In this document: piece after piece, positions 45,101-54,103 of the stretch | How the letters are laid out: every line of letters starts with the position of its first letter | How positions within the stretch are numbered: the first letter of the stretch is position 1 | Origin: Motilimonas eburnea | GTDB lineage: Bacteria > Pseudomonadota > Gammaproteobacteria > Enterobacterales > CBDFNC01 | DNA: 64,000 bases | Direction of reading: 5' to 3' | Assembly: GCF_021295345.1 (NCBI RefSeq) | Contig: NZ_JAIMJB010000012.1 | Coordinates: 78,585-142,584 of the forward strand | Position numbers and translations under genes: made by a program | The notes under the pieces: model-generated | The model's database searches: none | Seen by the model: the letters and a program-made list of their open reading frames with translations, nothing else | Told to the model about the DNA's origin: nothing

Positions 45101-45380
45101 AGGGCCTGTTGATCTTTGATGGTTGATTTTTGTTCGAGTGGGAGACACCCTGTCTAAAAGCGTTTTGGGCAAGGCGAGCAGTATGTAGCTTAGCAATCTA
45201 AGTAAATACTGCTCAACGACGAACAAAACGCTTTTAGCCGAATCCGTAGGACAGCGTTTGTTGGTCATTTCTACTGCATTAGCGCCTTTTCGCGTAGGTA
45301 ACTATGCCACAAAGTCGCTGCCTGGTATAAATACCCAACAAATCGCTGCAAAAACCAGCACGAAAGATCAACAGGCCCTA
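45101..45380. repeat. 280-bp inverted-repeat element (MITE-like)
   Basis: The ends are AGGGCCTGTTGATCTTTG (45101) and the mirror of AGGGCCTGTTGATCTTTC (ending 45380), with similarity continuing through GGTTTTTG-type sequence for about 32 bases. Inside, TAAAAGCGTTTTG and CAAAACGCTTTTA, plus GAGCAGTA and TACTGCTC, form a nested palindrome. There is no transposase gene. The terminal and internal symmetry fit a non-autonomous mobile element. Confidence 0.85.
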
Positions 45381-45395
45381 AGCAAAATGGGGGAA

Positions 45396-45896
45396 TTACT
45401 CTTCTGGATCCATTTCCACATCAACCACATAATCACCTTCGAGCCAATTACGGCCAATCAGCAGCTTATATGACATCTTTTTACGGTCACTGAGGTTCAC
45501 CAGTACCTTTTTCGTCTCACCTCGCCAGCCAAGACCAAGCTCCACCTGATATCGTCGTTCTTTGGCGATAGCGTTTCGGATAGTCACCACATCAACAATC
45601 TTAGCCTGAAGGGTACGAAACTCTTCCTTTTCATTCATGGTCGTAAAGGTAATGGTTTTACCAATATTGTCTTTCATTTCACCCGCATCATCATCCACTT
45701 TAATATCAAAGGCATGAATTGAGGTGGTATGCGCACCTGTATCGATACGCGTTAGATACTTGAGGTTATCTAACTCGGCGACTTTGATGTATTCAACAGG
45801 CCCAACAGAACGCTTCTCCGCTGCACTATAAAAAGTCCAGAAAAGGCTTGATAAACAAAAGAGTAAAACTATTTTCTTCACAATACTTCCTATCAT
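45396..45896 (-). CDS. secreted retropepsin-like ATP-dependent zinc protease family protein
   Basis: A 166-residue protein with an N-terminal signal segment (IVLLFCLSSLFWTFYSAA). The mature part matches the small retropepsin-like family (PF05618, RimK-associated type): the aspartic motif is LTRIDTGAHTTSIHA, and KLLIGRNWLEGDYVVDVE closes the fold. The family name mentions ATP and zinc, but activity is poorly shown; an exported version is common in marine gammaproteobacteria. It is 29 bases after the PdxJ-like gene on the same strand. Confidence 0.8.
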   Translation of the reverse strand: MIGSIVKKIVLLFCLSSLFWTFYSAAEKRSVGPVEYIKVAELDNLKYLTRIDTGAHTTSIHAFDIKVDDDAGEMKDNIGKTITFTTMNEKEEFRTLQAKIVDVVTIRNAIAKERRYQVELGLGWRGETKKVLVNLSDRKKMSYKLLIGRNWLEGDYVVDVEMDPEE

Positions 45897-45925
45897 TTGA
45901 TTAAGAAACGAATAACCCTCAAAGC

Positions 45926-46663
45926 TTAAGCGCTGGATTTACAAATATCAACGTAAGCTTTAACAGTGCGCTCATACCCTTGGAGCAGCGATTCAACCAC
46001 CAAGGCGTGGCCAATCGACACTTCTTTGATATCAGGAATAGTTAAAAATAAATCCAGATTTTCTAGACTCAAATCATGTCCCGCATTCACCTCTAACCCT
46101 AAATCTTGCGCAGCTTTAGCTGCTTCAGCATACTGAGCCAACACGTCATCTTGCTGTTCGGTTGCAAAAGCATGGGCGTAGGCTTCGGTGTAAAGCTCAA
46201 TACGATCGGCCCCAGTAGCGTGGGCTAACGCCATGTCTTCAGACACAGGATCCATAAAAATGCTGGTGCGGATGCCAGCCGCTTTTAAGCGTGCCACTAC
46301 GTCTTTTACCAGCGCAAAGTCTTGGTGTAAATTCCAGCCATGATCTGAGGTGATTTGATTAGGATCATCGGGAACGAGGGTGCATTGATGAGGCTTAGCA
46401 TCGAGCACGACGTTTAAGAATTCTTCACAAGGATAGCCCTCAATATTAAGCTCAGCGCCAGGGTATTGTGCAGCGACTTGTTTTAGCTCATAAACGTCAC
46501 TGTAGCGTGCGTGACGCTGGTCAGGCCGAGGATGTAAAGTCAGACCATTTATGCCGAGGGCTAAACCTTGGCGAGCAAATTCAGCTACGCTGGGATAATC
46601 TCGTCCACGAGAGTTACGAAGAAGGGCGATTTTGTTGAAATTAATACTAAAAAACGTGCTCAT
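45926..46663 (-). CDS. divergent PdxJ-like protein (pyridoxine 5'-phosphate synthase family)
   Basis: A 245-residue TIM-barrel protein. Family features: LRNSRGRDYPSVAEFA, LTLHPRPDQRHARYSDVYEL near 41, GYPCEEFLNVVLDAKPHQCTLVPD, and IGHALVVESLLQGY near the end. PdxJ condenses 1-deoxyxylulose phosphate with 3-amino-1-hydroxyacetone phosphate to make pyridoxine phosphate. However, the usual N-terminal NIDH motif reads NFNK, and the usual NLEM reads NIEG, so this may be a paralogue with changed activity. No acpS or era/recO neighbours are present. Confidence 0.8.
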   Translation of the reverse strand: MSTFFSINFNKIALLRNSRGRDYPSVAEFARQGLALGINGLTLHPRPDQRHARYSDVYELKQVAAQYPGAELNIEGYPCEEFLNVVLDAKPHQCTLVPDDPNQITSDHGWNLHQDFALVKDVVARLKAAGIRTSIFMDPVSEDMALAHATGADRIELYTEAYAHAFATEQQDDVLAQYAEAAKAAQDLGLEVNAGHDLSLENLDLFLTIPDIKEVSIGHALVVESLLQGYERTVKAYVDICKSSA

Positions 46664-46742
46664 GTAATTCGTCTAACCAAGCCATTAAAATAAGCCTAAA
46701 CCATAGCATAGCTGGTATCTAAAGGCAGGTATTACAGGCATA

Positions 46743-46766
46743 AAAAAACCCGGCAAGCCGGGTTTT
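46743..46766. terminator. bidirectional terminator between pykF and the PdxJ-like gene
   Basis: AAACCCGGC-AA-GCCGGGTTTTT at 46746-46766, 20 bases past the pykF stop on the minus strand, with A run on the left and T run on the right. Confidence 0.85.
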
Positions 46767-46786
46767 TCGCTTCTTTTCGACAATGA

Positions 46787-48202
46787 TTATTTAATCACGT
46801 GAACCGAAGAAGTGTTAGTTGTACCCGAATCAACTAGGGCACCAGAAACCATCACTACGTTGTCACCCGCTTTAGCAAGGTCTAGATCTTTAGCAATCTT
46901 CATACCTTGGCTGTAGAAGTCTTCCGTGTTGTCGATTTTCTCAACAACCACTGGCGTCACACCTTTGCTTAGACATAGCTGTTGAGCTGTCTTAGCGTTG
47001 GTAGTAATCGCTAGGATTGGTGCTTTAGGGAAGAATTTACGTACAGAACGTGCAGACTTTCCGCCTTCAGTCGCAACAATGATTAGACGTGAATCTAATT
47101 GCTCAGCTGTCTTAACCGCACCACGACAAACCGCTTGAGTGATGCTCTTAGCATCTGTGTCAGCGCTCGTTTCAACACGAGAAGGCATACGCTCATCGGT
47201 GCTGTTACAGATAGTCGCCATGATTTGTACAGATTCAGCTGGGTATTTACCCTTAGCACTTTCACCAGAAAGCATTACTGCATCAGTACCGTCTAAGATA
47301 GCGTTTGCTACGTCACCCGCTTCTGCGCGTGTTGGACGAGGGTTTTTGATCATAGAGTCAAGCATTTGCGTTGCCGTGATAACTGGCTTACGCGCTGCGT
47401 TACATTTCTCGATCATCATCTTTTGCGCGAAGATAACAGCGTCAACGTCGATTTCAACACCTAGGTCACCACGAGCAACCATGATGCCGTCAGACGCTTC
47501 TAGGATAGCGTCAAAGTTATCAACACCTTCTTGGTTTTCGATCTTAGAGATGATTTGAATGTTTTCACCACCGTTTGCCGCTAGCAGCTCACGGATTTCT
47601 TGTACGTCTGCAACTTTACGGATGAAAGAAGCCGCGATGAAGTCAACGCCTTGCTGACAACCAAATACAAGGTCAGCTTTATCTTTTTCAGATAGTGCTG
47701 GAAGTTGTACGCTTACGCCAGGAAGGTTAACGCCTTTGTTCTCACCTAGCTCACCGTTGTTTTGTACTTCACATTTAACTTCAGTATCTGTGATAGCAGT
47801 AACTTTAAGTGCAATTAGACCGTCATCGAGTAGTACAGTGTTACCTACGCTTAGGTCTTTAGTTAGACCTGGGTAAGTAACTGCAACGATTTTGTTGTTA
47901 CCAACAACGCTTGCGTCAGTCGTTAGAGAGAACTCTTGACCTGCAACCAGTGCAACGTCGTTACCGCCTTCTAGCTTGATAGTACGGATTTCTGGGCCTT
48001 TGGTATCAAGTAAGATAGCGACTTTCTTACCTGTAATTTCAGAAACTTCGCGGATGGTGTTGATACGACCACCGTGCTCATCGAAGTCACCGTGAGAGAA
48101 GTTAAGTCTCATCACGTTCATGCCGTTAGCGACTAGCTTAGTTAGCATTTCTTTAGATTCTGATTTAGGACCGATAGTACAAACAATCTTAGTTTTTCTC
48201 AC
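46787..48202 (-). CDS. pykF: pyruvate kinase, PykF type
   Basis: A 471-residue glycolytic enzyme converting phosphoenolpyruvate and ADP to pyruvate and ATP. Motifs: [12 protein letters not shown] at the start, [14 protein letters not shown] near 31, DTKGPEIRT near 66, the active-site region [13 protein letters not shown] near 218, and [20 protein letters not shown] near 275. Similarity along the sequence is to E. coli PykF rather than PykA. A HexR-like site lies 115 bp upstream. Confidence 0.97.
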   Translation of the reverse strand: MRKTKIVCTIGPKSESKEMLTKLVANGMNVMRLNFSHGDFDEHGGRINTIREVSEITGKKVAILLDTKGPEIRTIKLEGGNDVALVAGQEFSLTTDASVVGNNKIVAVTYPGLTKDLSVGNTVLLDDGLIALKVTAITDTEVKCEVQNNGELGENKGVNLPGVSVQLPALSEKDKADLVFGCQQGVDFIAASFIRKVADVQEIRELLAANGGENIQIISKIENQEGVDNFDAILEASDGIMVARGDLGVEIDVDAVIFAQKMMIEKCNAARKPVITATQMLDSMIKNPRPTRAEAGDVANAILDGTDAVMLSGESAKGKYPAESVQIMATICNSTDERMPSRVETSADTDAKSITQAVCRGAVKTAEQLDSRLIIVATEGGKSARSVRKFFPKAPILAITTNAKTAQQLCLSKGVTPVVVEKIDNTEDFYSQGMKIAKDLDLAKAGDNVVMVSGALVDSGTTNTSSVHVIK

Positions 48203-48699
48203 TTTTCTCTCTCCGACAGACGCATCGCGTCATTGTAAATACAAAACTTGGACTCATACATTTCCCTCAATGGGAATGCGGCGATAAATTTTAGAAGCTG
48301 AATTGTACTCGAAATTTGTTGTGAAATTACAACTTCAGGTCAATAAATTTGGCGAAAATGGCGAAATTGACGTAATTAATAAACCTTGCCACACACGCTG
48401 GTGACAGTTTAGTCAACGTTAGCTTGTTTCTCATCCTGTGCCGCGAATCCGGATCATATCATGGCCTTTAAAACCTTGCGCTAGCACCATAAAACCATGG
48501 TTTTATGATGTTTCAACGAGATCGCCTCAAATCCACATCTGCAACAGAATTAGACGCTATTGAAGCAAAACAAAGACAGCTGAATCGTTTTTAACTTTGA
48601 AAATTTACAACCAAACTGAAAGCTTTGCTTTCAGTCAGCTCTTTTATTCATCATAACCATCAGGTAGCATGCGTGGCTTTTTCTCAGGGCAGGTTACTT
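48203..48699. other. pykF-yegD divergent intergenic region, 497 bp
   Basis: It contains a HexR-like site (48317-48331), a perfect 20-bp palindrome CATAAAACCATGGTTTTATG (48488-48507), and a short hairpin CTGAAAGC-TTT-GCTTTCAG (48617-48635) followed by a weak T stretch. No RNA gene was recognised with confidence. Confidence 0.5.
48317..48331. promoter_or_regulatory. HexR-like operator upstream of pykF
   Basis: TGTTGTGAAATTACA agrees with the published HexR pattern TGTARTWWWAYTACA at 13 of 15 positions. HexR controls central carbon genes including pyk in Shewanella and related bacteria. The location is typical for an operator; no hexR gene is in the window. Confidence 0.5.
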
Positions 48700-50064
48700 A
48701 TGTTTGCAGGTTTTGACTATGGCACATCTAACTGTGCAGTTGGCGTAATACAACACAAGCAAGCGAAGCTGGTCCCGCTTAGCCAGCAAACCCCCTTACT
48801 GGCCTCCACCTTGTATGCGCCCGAGAGAGAGATTATCCTGCCTTGGCTCGCTCATGCATTACCCGCATCCCCATTAAAAACCGAGTGGTTAAAGCAACGC
48901 GGCCCAGCCATATTAACTGCGCAGCGGGTACAGCAAGAATTAACCCTAGATGGCATAGATACTCAGCTGCACTTTGGTGAAGCGGCATTAGCAAAATACC
49001 TCGAAGAGCCCGAAGAAGGCTACTACATCAAGTCCCCGAAGTCCTTCTTAGGTGCCAGTGGCCTAAATCAAGTGCAATTAGCCCTGTTTGAAGACATCGT
49101 CACCGCCATGTTTTGCCATATCAAGCAAACGGCTGAGCAGCACCTAGCCGACAGTCTAGAGCAAGTGGTGATAGGCCGACCGGTTAACTTTCAGGGCCTT
49201 AAAGGTGAGCAAAGTAATCAACAAGCACTGCAAATCTTAACCCAAGCAGGCCACAAGGCTGGCTTCAAAGCCATTGAGTTTCAATATGAGCCCATCGCCG
49301 CTGGCTTTGCCTTTGAGGCCACGTTAGACCGCGAGCAAAAGGTGTTAGTAGTCGATATCGGTGGCGGCACCACGGACATTTCGTTAATGCAGATGAGCCC
49401 AGAGTATCAAACTTCATCGGAGCGCCACCAGCATATTTTAGGCCACAGCGGTGAACGCATTGGCGGTAACGACTTTGATATTCATTTTGCGCTGCGCGGC
49501 CTGATGCCCTTGTTTGGCTTAGACTCGCAATTGGTTACCGGCAAGCCGATGCCAGCCAAGACCTTATTTGATGCCGTCGCCATCAATGATGTTGGCAGTC
49601 AAACCCGCTTTTACAGCCGCGACAATCAACTTATGTTAAAAGAGCTGCTCAAAGACAGCTGCGTCCCTGAACAATTACAGCGCCTGATGCATTTACAGCA
49701 ACACAAGCAAAGCTATCAACTGGTTAACACCGCCGAGCAAGGCAAGAAGCAATTGTCAGAGCAAAGCCACTATCTGGCGGATTTAGGCTATATCGAGGCA
49801 GGCTTAGCGTGCGAGCTAGCGCAAACCACGTTAAGCCAAGCCAGCGCTCCTTTATTAGCTAAAATTCAAAATCTTATCGATGAAACACTAGCTCAGGCAC
49901 AGACCCAGCCCGATGTCATCTTTGTCACCGGCGGTAGTGCTAAATCCCCTGTTATTACCGAATTTTTGCGTCAAACCTACCCTAACAGCCCACTGCGAGC
50001 CGGCGATCACTTTGCCAGTGTGGCGACGGGATTAACCCGCTGGTCGCAGCTTTGCTTTAGTTAA
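48700..50064 (+). CDS. yegD: Hsp70-family chaperone-like protein YegD
   Basis: The ATG at 48700 gives MFAGFDYGTSNCAVGV, the actin-fold phosphate-1 motif at the very start, and 454 residues, close to E. coli YegD; a longer frame from 48625 has no support. Further motifs are VVDIGGGTTDIS near 222 (phosphate 2) and IFVTGGSAKSPVI near 425 (adenosine motif). It has the Hsp70 ATPase domain but no typical substrate-binding domain. The cellular role is not known. topB follows 94 bp later. Confidence 0.92.
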   Translation: MFAGFDYGTSNCAVGVIQHKQAKLVPLSQQTPLLASTLYAPEREIILPWLAHALPASPLKTEWLKQRGPAILTAQRVQQELTLDGIDTQLHFGEAALAKYLEEPEEGYYIKSPKSFLGASGLNQVQLALFEDIVTAMFCHIKQTAEQHLADSLEQVVIGRPVNFQGLKGEQSNQQALQILTQAGHKAGFKAIEFQYEPIAAGFAFEATLDREQKVLVVDIGGGTTDISLMQMSPEYQTSSERHQHILGHSGERIGGNDFDIHFALRGLMPLFGLDSQLVTGKPMPAKTLFDAVAINDVGSQTRFYSRDNQLMLKELLKDSCVPEQLQRLMHLQQHKQSYQLVNTAEQGKKQLSEQSHYLADLGYIEAGLACELAQTTLSQASAPLLAKIQNLIDETLAQAQTQPDVIFVTGGSAKSPVITEFLRQTYPNSPLRAGDHFASVATGLTRWSQLCFS

Positions 50065-50158
50065 ACCTTGTGAATCGCTAGGACGATGCGCGCTAGGCTA
50101 GCGCAATTGGGATAAAGGGGTTAATATAACTGTATATATAACCAGCTAACATCTTACT

Positions 50159-52099
50159 GTGAAACTATACATAGCTGAAAAACCTAGCCTTGCCCGCGCC
50201 ATCGCCGCGGCCTTACCTAAGCCGCAAACCAAGGGCGATGGCATGATCACCCTCGCCAATGGCGATTGCATTTCTTGGTGTATTGGCCACTTACTTGAGC
50301 AAGCTGAACCCGATCAGTACGATGCACAATATCAAAAGTGGCGCCTTGAGCACTTGCCTATCACGCCCCAGAAGTGGTTACTTCAACCAAAAAAAACCAC
50401 TAAGAAACAGCTAAGTATTTTAAAGAAACTTATAAAGCAAGCCGACACTATCGTACATGCGGGCGATCCCGATCGTGAGGGTCAGCTATTGGTTGATGAG
50501 GTGATCAACTACGCCGGCATTAGCCAACAAAAAAAACAACAGGTGCAGCGCTGTTTGATCAGTGACTTAAACCCCAGCGCGGTTAAACAAGCGTTAGCCA
50601 GCTTGCGCAGCAATCAAGATTTTGTGGCCCTTTCCACATCAGCACTTGCCCGCAGTCGCGCAGATTGGCTATATGGTATGAATATGACTCGTGCTTACAC
50701 CCTTCAAGGTCAAAAGTCGGGCTATCAAGGCGTGCTTTCCGTAGGCCGAGTACAAACGCCATTATTAGGGTTAGTGGTGCAGCGCGACCAAGAAATCGAG
50801 CACTTCGTCAGTCGCCCCTTCTATGAGGTACTGGCCCATATCAGCACCGACAATGGCGCCACCTTCACCGCCAAATGGCTACCCAGTGAAGCCTGCCAGC
50901 CTTACCAAGATGAAGAAGGCCGCGTACTGCTAAAAAAGCTAGCCGAAAAAGTGGTCGAAAAAATCCACCAGCAGCCAGCGTTAGTGTTGGCGAACGATAA
51001 ACAAGTTAAAAAACAAGGTGCACCGCTGCCCTTTAGTCTATCCAGCTTACAAATAGAAGCGGCGAAACGCTTTGCCATGAGCGCGAGCCAAGTCCTGGCA
51101 AGCTGTCAAAAACTCTATGAAGAATACCAGCTGATCACCTACCCACGCTCAGACTGTCGTTATTTGCCCAAAGATCACCATTCACAAGCGCCAGCCATAG
51201 GTCAAACCCTGATCAACAATTTGCCCGATTTACAATCACAAATCGAGCAGGCCAACTGGCAACAACGTAATCGCTGCTGGAATGACAGCAAGGTCGGCGC
51301 TCACCACGCTATCATCCCAACCAACAAAACTTATGATGCCAACAAGCTAGGCAAAAGCGAACGGCAAATTTACCAATTGATCACGCTACAATATTTGGCT
51401 CAGTTTTATCCTGATTTTCGCTACCACGAACAAACCATCTTGTTGGAAATCCAAGGCGGACAATTTCGTGCCAAGCAAAAAAGCACCTTAGATTTAGGCT
51501 GGAAGGCGCTGTTACATAAAAGCAACCAAACCGAGTCAACCCCATTACCCGATGTGGCCGTTGGTTCACAGCAACTTTGCCAGCAGGGTGAATTAATCGA
51601 GAAGCAAACCCAGCCCCCTGAATATTTTACCGACGCCACCTTATTAGCCGCCATGACGGGCATCGCCCGCTTTGTTGTCGATAAAGAGCTAAAGAAAGTG
51701 TTAAAAGAAACCGATGGGCTAGGCACAGAAGCGACTCGCGCCAGTATTATCGAGTTGCTATTTAAGCGCGGATTTTTACAACGACAGGGTAAGCAAATTA
51801 GCGCAACCGCTATTGGCAAGGCGTTAATTGCTAGCTTACCCGATAGCGCCACCCGTCCAGACATGACTGCCCACTGGGAAGCGCAATTAGATAGCATGAG
51901 TCAAAAGAAATTTAGTTATCAGCAGTTTATGAGTCAACTACAAGCTCAGTTACAGCAACTGATCGAGCAAGCTATTGCACTGCCGAGCGCGGCATTAGGT
52001 GACTTAAAAAACCTCAGTCCAAGCAAGCCAGCATGGCGGGGTAAAAAACGAAAAACCGCAGCGAAATCCCGTGCGAAAGCTAAGCTTAAAACATCCTAA
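50159..52099 (+). CDS. topB: DNA topoisomerase III
   Basis: A 646-residue type IA topoisomerase that decatenates DNA. The start is GTG, giving the expected MKLYIAEKPSLARAIA. The Toprim acidic motif is HAGDPDREGQLLVDEV near 103, the catalytic Tyr lies in LITYPRSDCRYLP near 328, and GLGTEATRASIIELLFKRGFL occurs near 520. The tail is Lys/Arg-rich (KKRKTAAKSRAKAKLK). No zinc-finger Cys are present, as expected for TopB. A small gene follows 21 bases later. Confidence 0.97.
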   Translation: MKLYIAEKPSLARAIAAALPKPQTKGDGMITLANGDCISWCIGHLLEQAEPDQYDAQYQKWRLEHLPITPQKWLLQPKKTTKKQLSILKKLIKQADTIVHAGDPDREGQLLVDEVINYAGISQQKKQQVQRCLISDLNPSAVKQALASLRSNQDFVALSTSALARSRADWLYGMNMTRAYTLQGQKSGYQGVLSVGRVQTPLLGLVVQRDQEIEHFVSRPFYEVLAHISTDNGATFTAKWLPSEACQPYQDEEGRVLLKKLAEKVVEKIHQQPALVLANDKQVKKQGAPLPFSLSSLQIEAAKRFAMSASQVLASCQKLYEEYQLITYPRSDCRYLPKDHHSQAPAIGQTLINNLPDLQSQIEQANWQQRNRCWNDSKVGAHHAIIPTNKTYDANKLGKSERQIYQLITLQYLAQFYPDFRYHEQTILLEIQGGQFRAKQKSTLDLGWKALLHKSNQTESTPLPDVAVGSQQLCQQGELIEKQTQPPEYFTDATLLAAMTGIARFVVDKELKKVLKETDGLGTEATRASIIELLFKRGFLQRQGKQISATAIGKALIASLPDSATRPDMTAHWEAQLDSMSQKKFSYQQFMSQLQAQLQQLIEQAIALPSAALGDLKNLSPSKPAWRGKKRKTAAKSRAKAKLKTS

Positions 52100-52120
52100 G
52101 CTTACTCAAGGAATCACATC

Positions 52121-52378
52121 GTGGCCGACTTACCTATTCTCGCCGAAGGGCAGCTAACCAATGGTGAATACCTCACCGCGTTCGCCCTCGATAATGGCGG
52201 GATCAAGCTGCAAACACATACCAATCATGTCATATTAGAAGTGCAACCCGCTAGCTTATCACTGTGCCATGAGCATAATGATCATTGGCTAAAGGTGCAT
52301 CTTGGTAGTACTGAGGTCCATTTTGCCCTAACGGCAGAATCGGTGGCTGACTTTAATGCCCTGCTGGTCGTGACTTAA
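52121..52378 (+). CDS. hypothetical protein downstream of topB, 85 aa
   Basis: A GTG start with CAAGGAAT upstream, 21 bases after topB, suggests co-transcription. The product is all-beta in appearance (LPILAEGQLTNGEYLTAF; VHFALTAESVADFNALL), without signal peptide or known motif. It ends 13 bases before the 3' end of the csrB RNA on the other strand. Confidence 0.55.
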   Translation: MADLPILAEGQLTNGEYLTAFALDNGGIKLQTHTNHVILEVQPASLSLCHEHNDHWLKVHLGSTEVHFALTAESVADFNALLVVT

Positions 52379-52390
52379 AAGAAGTGGAAT

Positions 52391-52427
52391 AAAAGAAGGC
52401 CCGATACAAATACTTATGTATCGGGCC
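52391..52427 (-). terminator. intrinsic terminator of csrB
   Basis: GGCCCGATACA (52398-52408) pairs with TGTATCGGGCC (52417-52427); the T run (TTCTTTT) follows only in the minus-strand direction. Confidence 0.92.
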
Positions 52428-52861
52428 ATAGTCATCTCACCATTCCATGATGATCCAAGTGCTCCCTGCGTTCCCTGACTTATGCCTTCCTAGGCTTTCC
52501 TTCACTCATTCCGTGAGTTGTCCCTCTGTCATCCTGACTAACAAATCTTCCTGATTTGTCCTACTCTCCTTCCTGGAGGTGTCCCTTGCAACGGCCCTGT
52601 TGCTGTCCACTTTGCTTTCCTTAGCGGGTCAATTTTTCCACATTAACCCTAACACACCATCCTAGTGTGATCGCAGTTTATCCTTAAACCGCTATCGGCC
52701 TTCCCATGCCACCTCATCATCCTGATAAGGGTTACATCGTCCTGATGTTTCCTTGCTGACTAAGCTTGCTTGCTAAGCATAACTGCCATGTAATCCATAG
52801 CATTTCTCCGCCAAGCTCCTCTCTTGGCTTGGTAGAACAAGGCGTCTTGCTTTGCCCTACA
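52391..52861 (-). ncRNA. csrB: CsrB/CsrC-family CsrA-sequestering RNA
   Basis: Read on the minus strand, this non-coding stretch is a chain of small hairpins with GGA in the loop: for example ACAAATC-AGGAA-GATTTGT, CACACT-AGGA-TGGTGTG, ACATC-AGGAC-GATGT, ACTCA-CGGAA-TGAGT, GCCT-AGGA-AGGC, GTTTA-AGGA-TAAAC, GCCAAG-AGAGGAG-CTTGGC and CTCC-AGGA-AGGAG. At least ten such loops plus several unpaired AGGA/AGGGA are the hallmark of Csr sponge RNAs, which titrate CsrA. It ends in a terminator (52391-52427) and starts near 52861 after a TATAGT box. Predicted length is about 470 nt. Confidence 0.92.
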
Positions 52862-52867
52862 TGATTA

Positions 52868-52873
52868 ACTATA
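52868..52873 (-). promoter_or_regulatory. -10 box of csrB
   Basis: TATAGT on the minus strand, seven bases before the predicted start. No good -35 is seen, as expected for an activator-dependent (UvrY/GacA) promoter. An imperfect TGTATG-N6-TTAC further upstream, near 52905-52922, could be a remnant of the GacA box but is weak. Confidence 0.55.
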
Positions 52874-53315
52874 CGCCTTTCCATCTGGGAAAGTACCTAG
52901 TTAAGGAGTAATAAGCCCATACAAAAAAATTAAAAAAGCGATATAAACATTATTTTTCATTAAGTTAGATTAAGCATCTCGTTTTTTCTCTGCCATTAAA
53001 GCGTAAAAACCAAAGCCAAAAAGGGAAAACATTCACAACCGCAATGGCTAATATCTTACAGCGGTCCACCTTGCTGAAATCTTAGCTAACTATCAGCGCA
53101 TAATTTGTACCATTCTGATCCATGGTATAAGCTTAAATTGCCTTGTTTGTTAAGCCATTTGCTTAACACAAGTTAACTGTGCGTAGTTTGCTGTGGTATT
53201 GCCTTGGTATTACCTTAACCCGCTTGGTTTACTTAAACAGTGGTGATGTTAGTCGCCAGCTCTGCTGGTTATGTATCGTGTTACCCAGTAACAAAACGTT
53301 AAGTAAGAGAGAAAT
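52874..53315. other. csrB-csp divergent intergenic region, about 440 bp
   Basis: It should hold the csrB activator region on the left and the cold-shock gene promoter and leader on the right. The right part contains the hairpin CCAGC-TCT-GCTGG at 53258-53270, within a likely structured 5' leader as is usual for csp genes. Confidence 0.4.
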
Positions 53316-53525
53316 ATGTCAGATTTAGTTGAAGGTACCGTTAAGTGGTTCAATGATGAAAAAGGGTTTGGTTTTATTGAGCGTGAAGGCGGCAAAGATG
53401 TGTTTGTTCACTTTAGCGCCATCAATGCCGGGGGTCGCAAAACCCTAACTGAAGGCCAAAAAGTAACAATGGAAGTGGTACAAGGCCAGAAAGGACCACA
53501 AGCCGAAAACGTTACCTTACTATAA
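53316..53525 (+). CDS. cold-shock domain protein, CspA family
   Basis: A 69-residue single-stranded nucleic-acid-binding protein. The two RNP motifs are KGFGFI and DVFVHF, preceded by GTVKWFNDE, and the length is that of Csp proteins. It could be a cold-induced or a constitutive member; the sequence alone does not decide. The ATG follows AAGAGAG. A terminator follows nine bases after the stop. Confidence 0.95.
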   Translation: MSDLVEGTVKWFNDEKGFGFIEREGGKDVFVHFSAINAGGRKTLTEGQKVTMEVVQGQKGPQAENVTLL

Positions 53526-53533
53526 ATAATCAG

Positions 53534-53572
53534 CCGAAGCTAAACAGGATCCCCGACTAGCTTCGGTTATTT
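53534..53572 (+). terminator. intrinsic terminator of the csp gene
   Basis: CCGAAGCTA (53534-53542) pairs with TAGCTTCGG (53558-53566), then TTATTTAT. Confidence 0.8.
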
Positions 53573-53716
53573 ATGCCAAGTTTTTTCAACATTTCAGTCT
53601 CTATCACCTTCCTTCTCCTCTCCTTCCAACCCTGAAGTTAAGTGAAGCGCTCGCATCTAAGCCAACTTTGAGTATAATCCTGCGCCAAATCACACTTTCA
53701 CTGCACAGCAAAACCA

Positions 53717-54103
53717 ATGAATCCTCTGAGTACCTTATTCGCGACCCTTGCCAGCCTAGCCATCGTTGCCAGTTTCCAAATTTCAGCCCAAAGCCCCTTA
53801 AAACAAGAGATTACTCAGCTACTGCTTGAATTTGATAAACAGCAGTGCCAAGTGCTCCAGTCACAAGCGCCTCTCTCAAGTGGCGACAGTAAAAAGCTAT
53901 TCAAAAAGCAATTTAAGGTATACAAGCAAGACATAAACAGCACGGCAGACTTTATTCGCTTAGCGGTTTCACGCCATCACCAAGATGAGCAACCTATTTA
54001 CCTGTCTTGCAATAAGCTACCGCACGTGCTGAGCGAAGACTGGTTTAACGAACAATTAGTGCGCTATCGATTAACCAAGGCCAATAAAGGTAATATGTTT
54101 TAA
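53717..54103 (+). CDS. secreted hypothetical protein, 128 aa
   Basis: A signal peptide (cut near QISAQS, residue 23) leads into a small helical, charged mature protein with two Cys (QQCQVL and LSCNKL) that may form a disulfide. The ending LSEDWFNEQLVRYRL is well conserved-looking, but no family was recognised. The stop overlaps that of the convergent deaminase gene by four bases. Confidence 0.6.
   Translation: MNPLSTLFATLASLAIVASFQISAQSPLKQEITQLLLEFDKQQCQVLQSQAPLSSGDSKKLFKKQFKVYKQDINSTADFIRLAVSRHHQDEQPIYLSCNKLPHVLSEDWFNEQLVRYRLTKANKGNMF

Noticed and set aside
48617..48635. terminator of an unseen RNA before yegD
   Set aside because: The hairpin CTGAAAGC-TTT-GCTTTCAG lacks a proper T run and no promoter was found upstream at a fitting distance.
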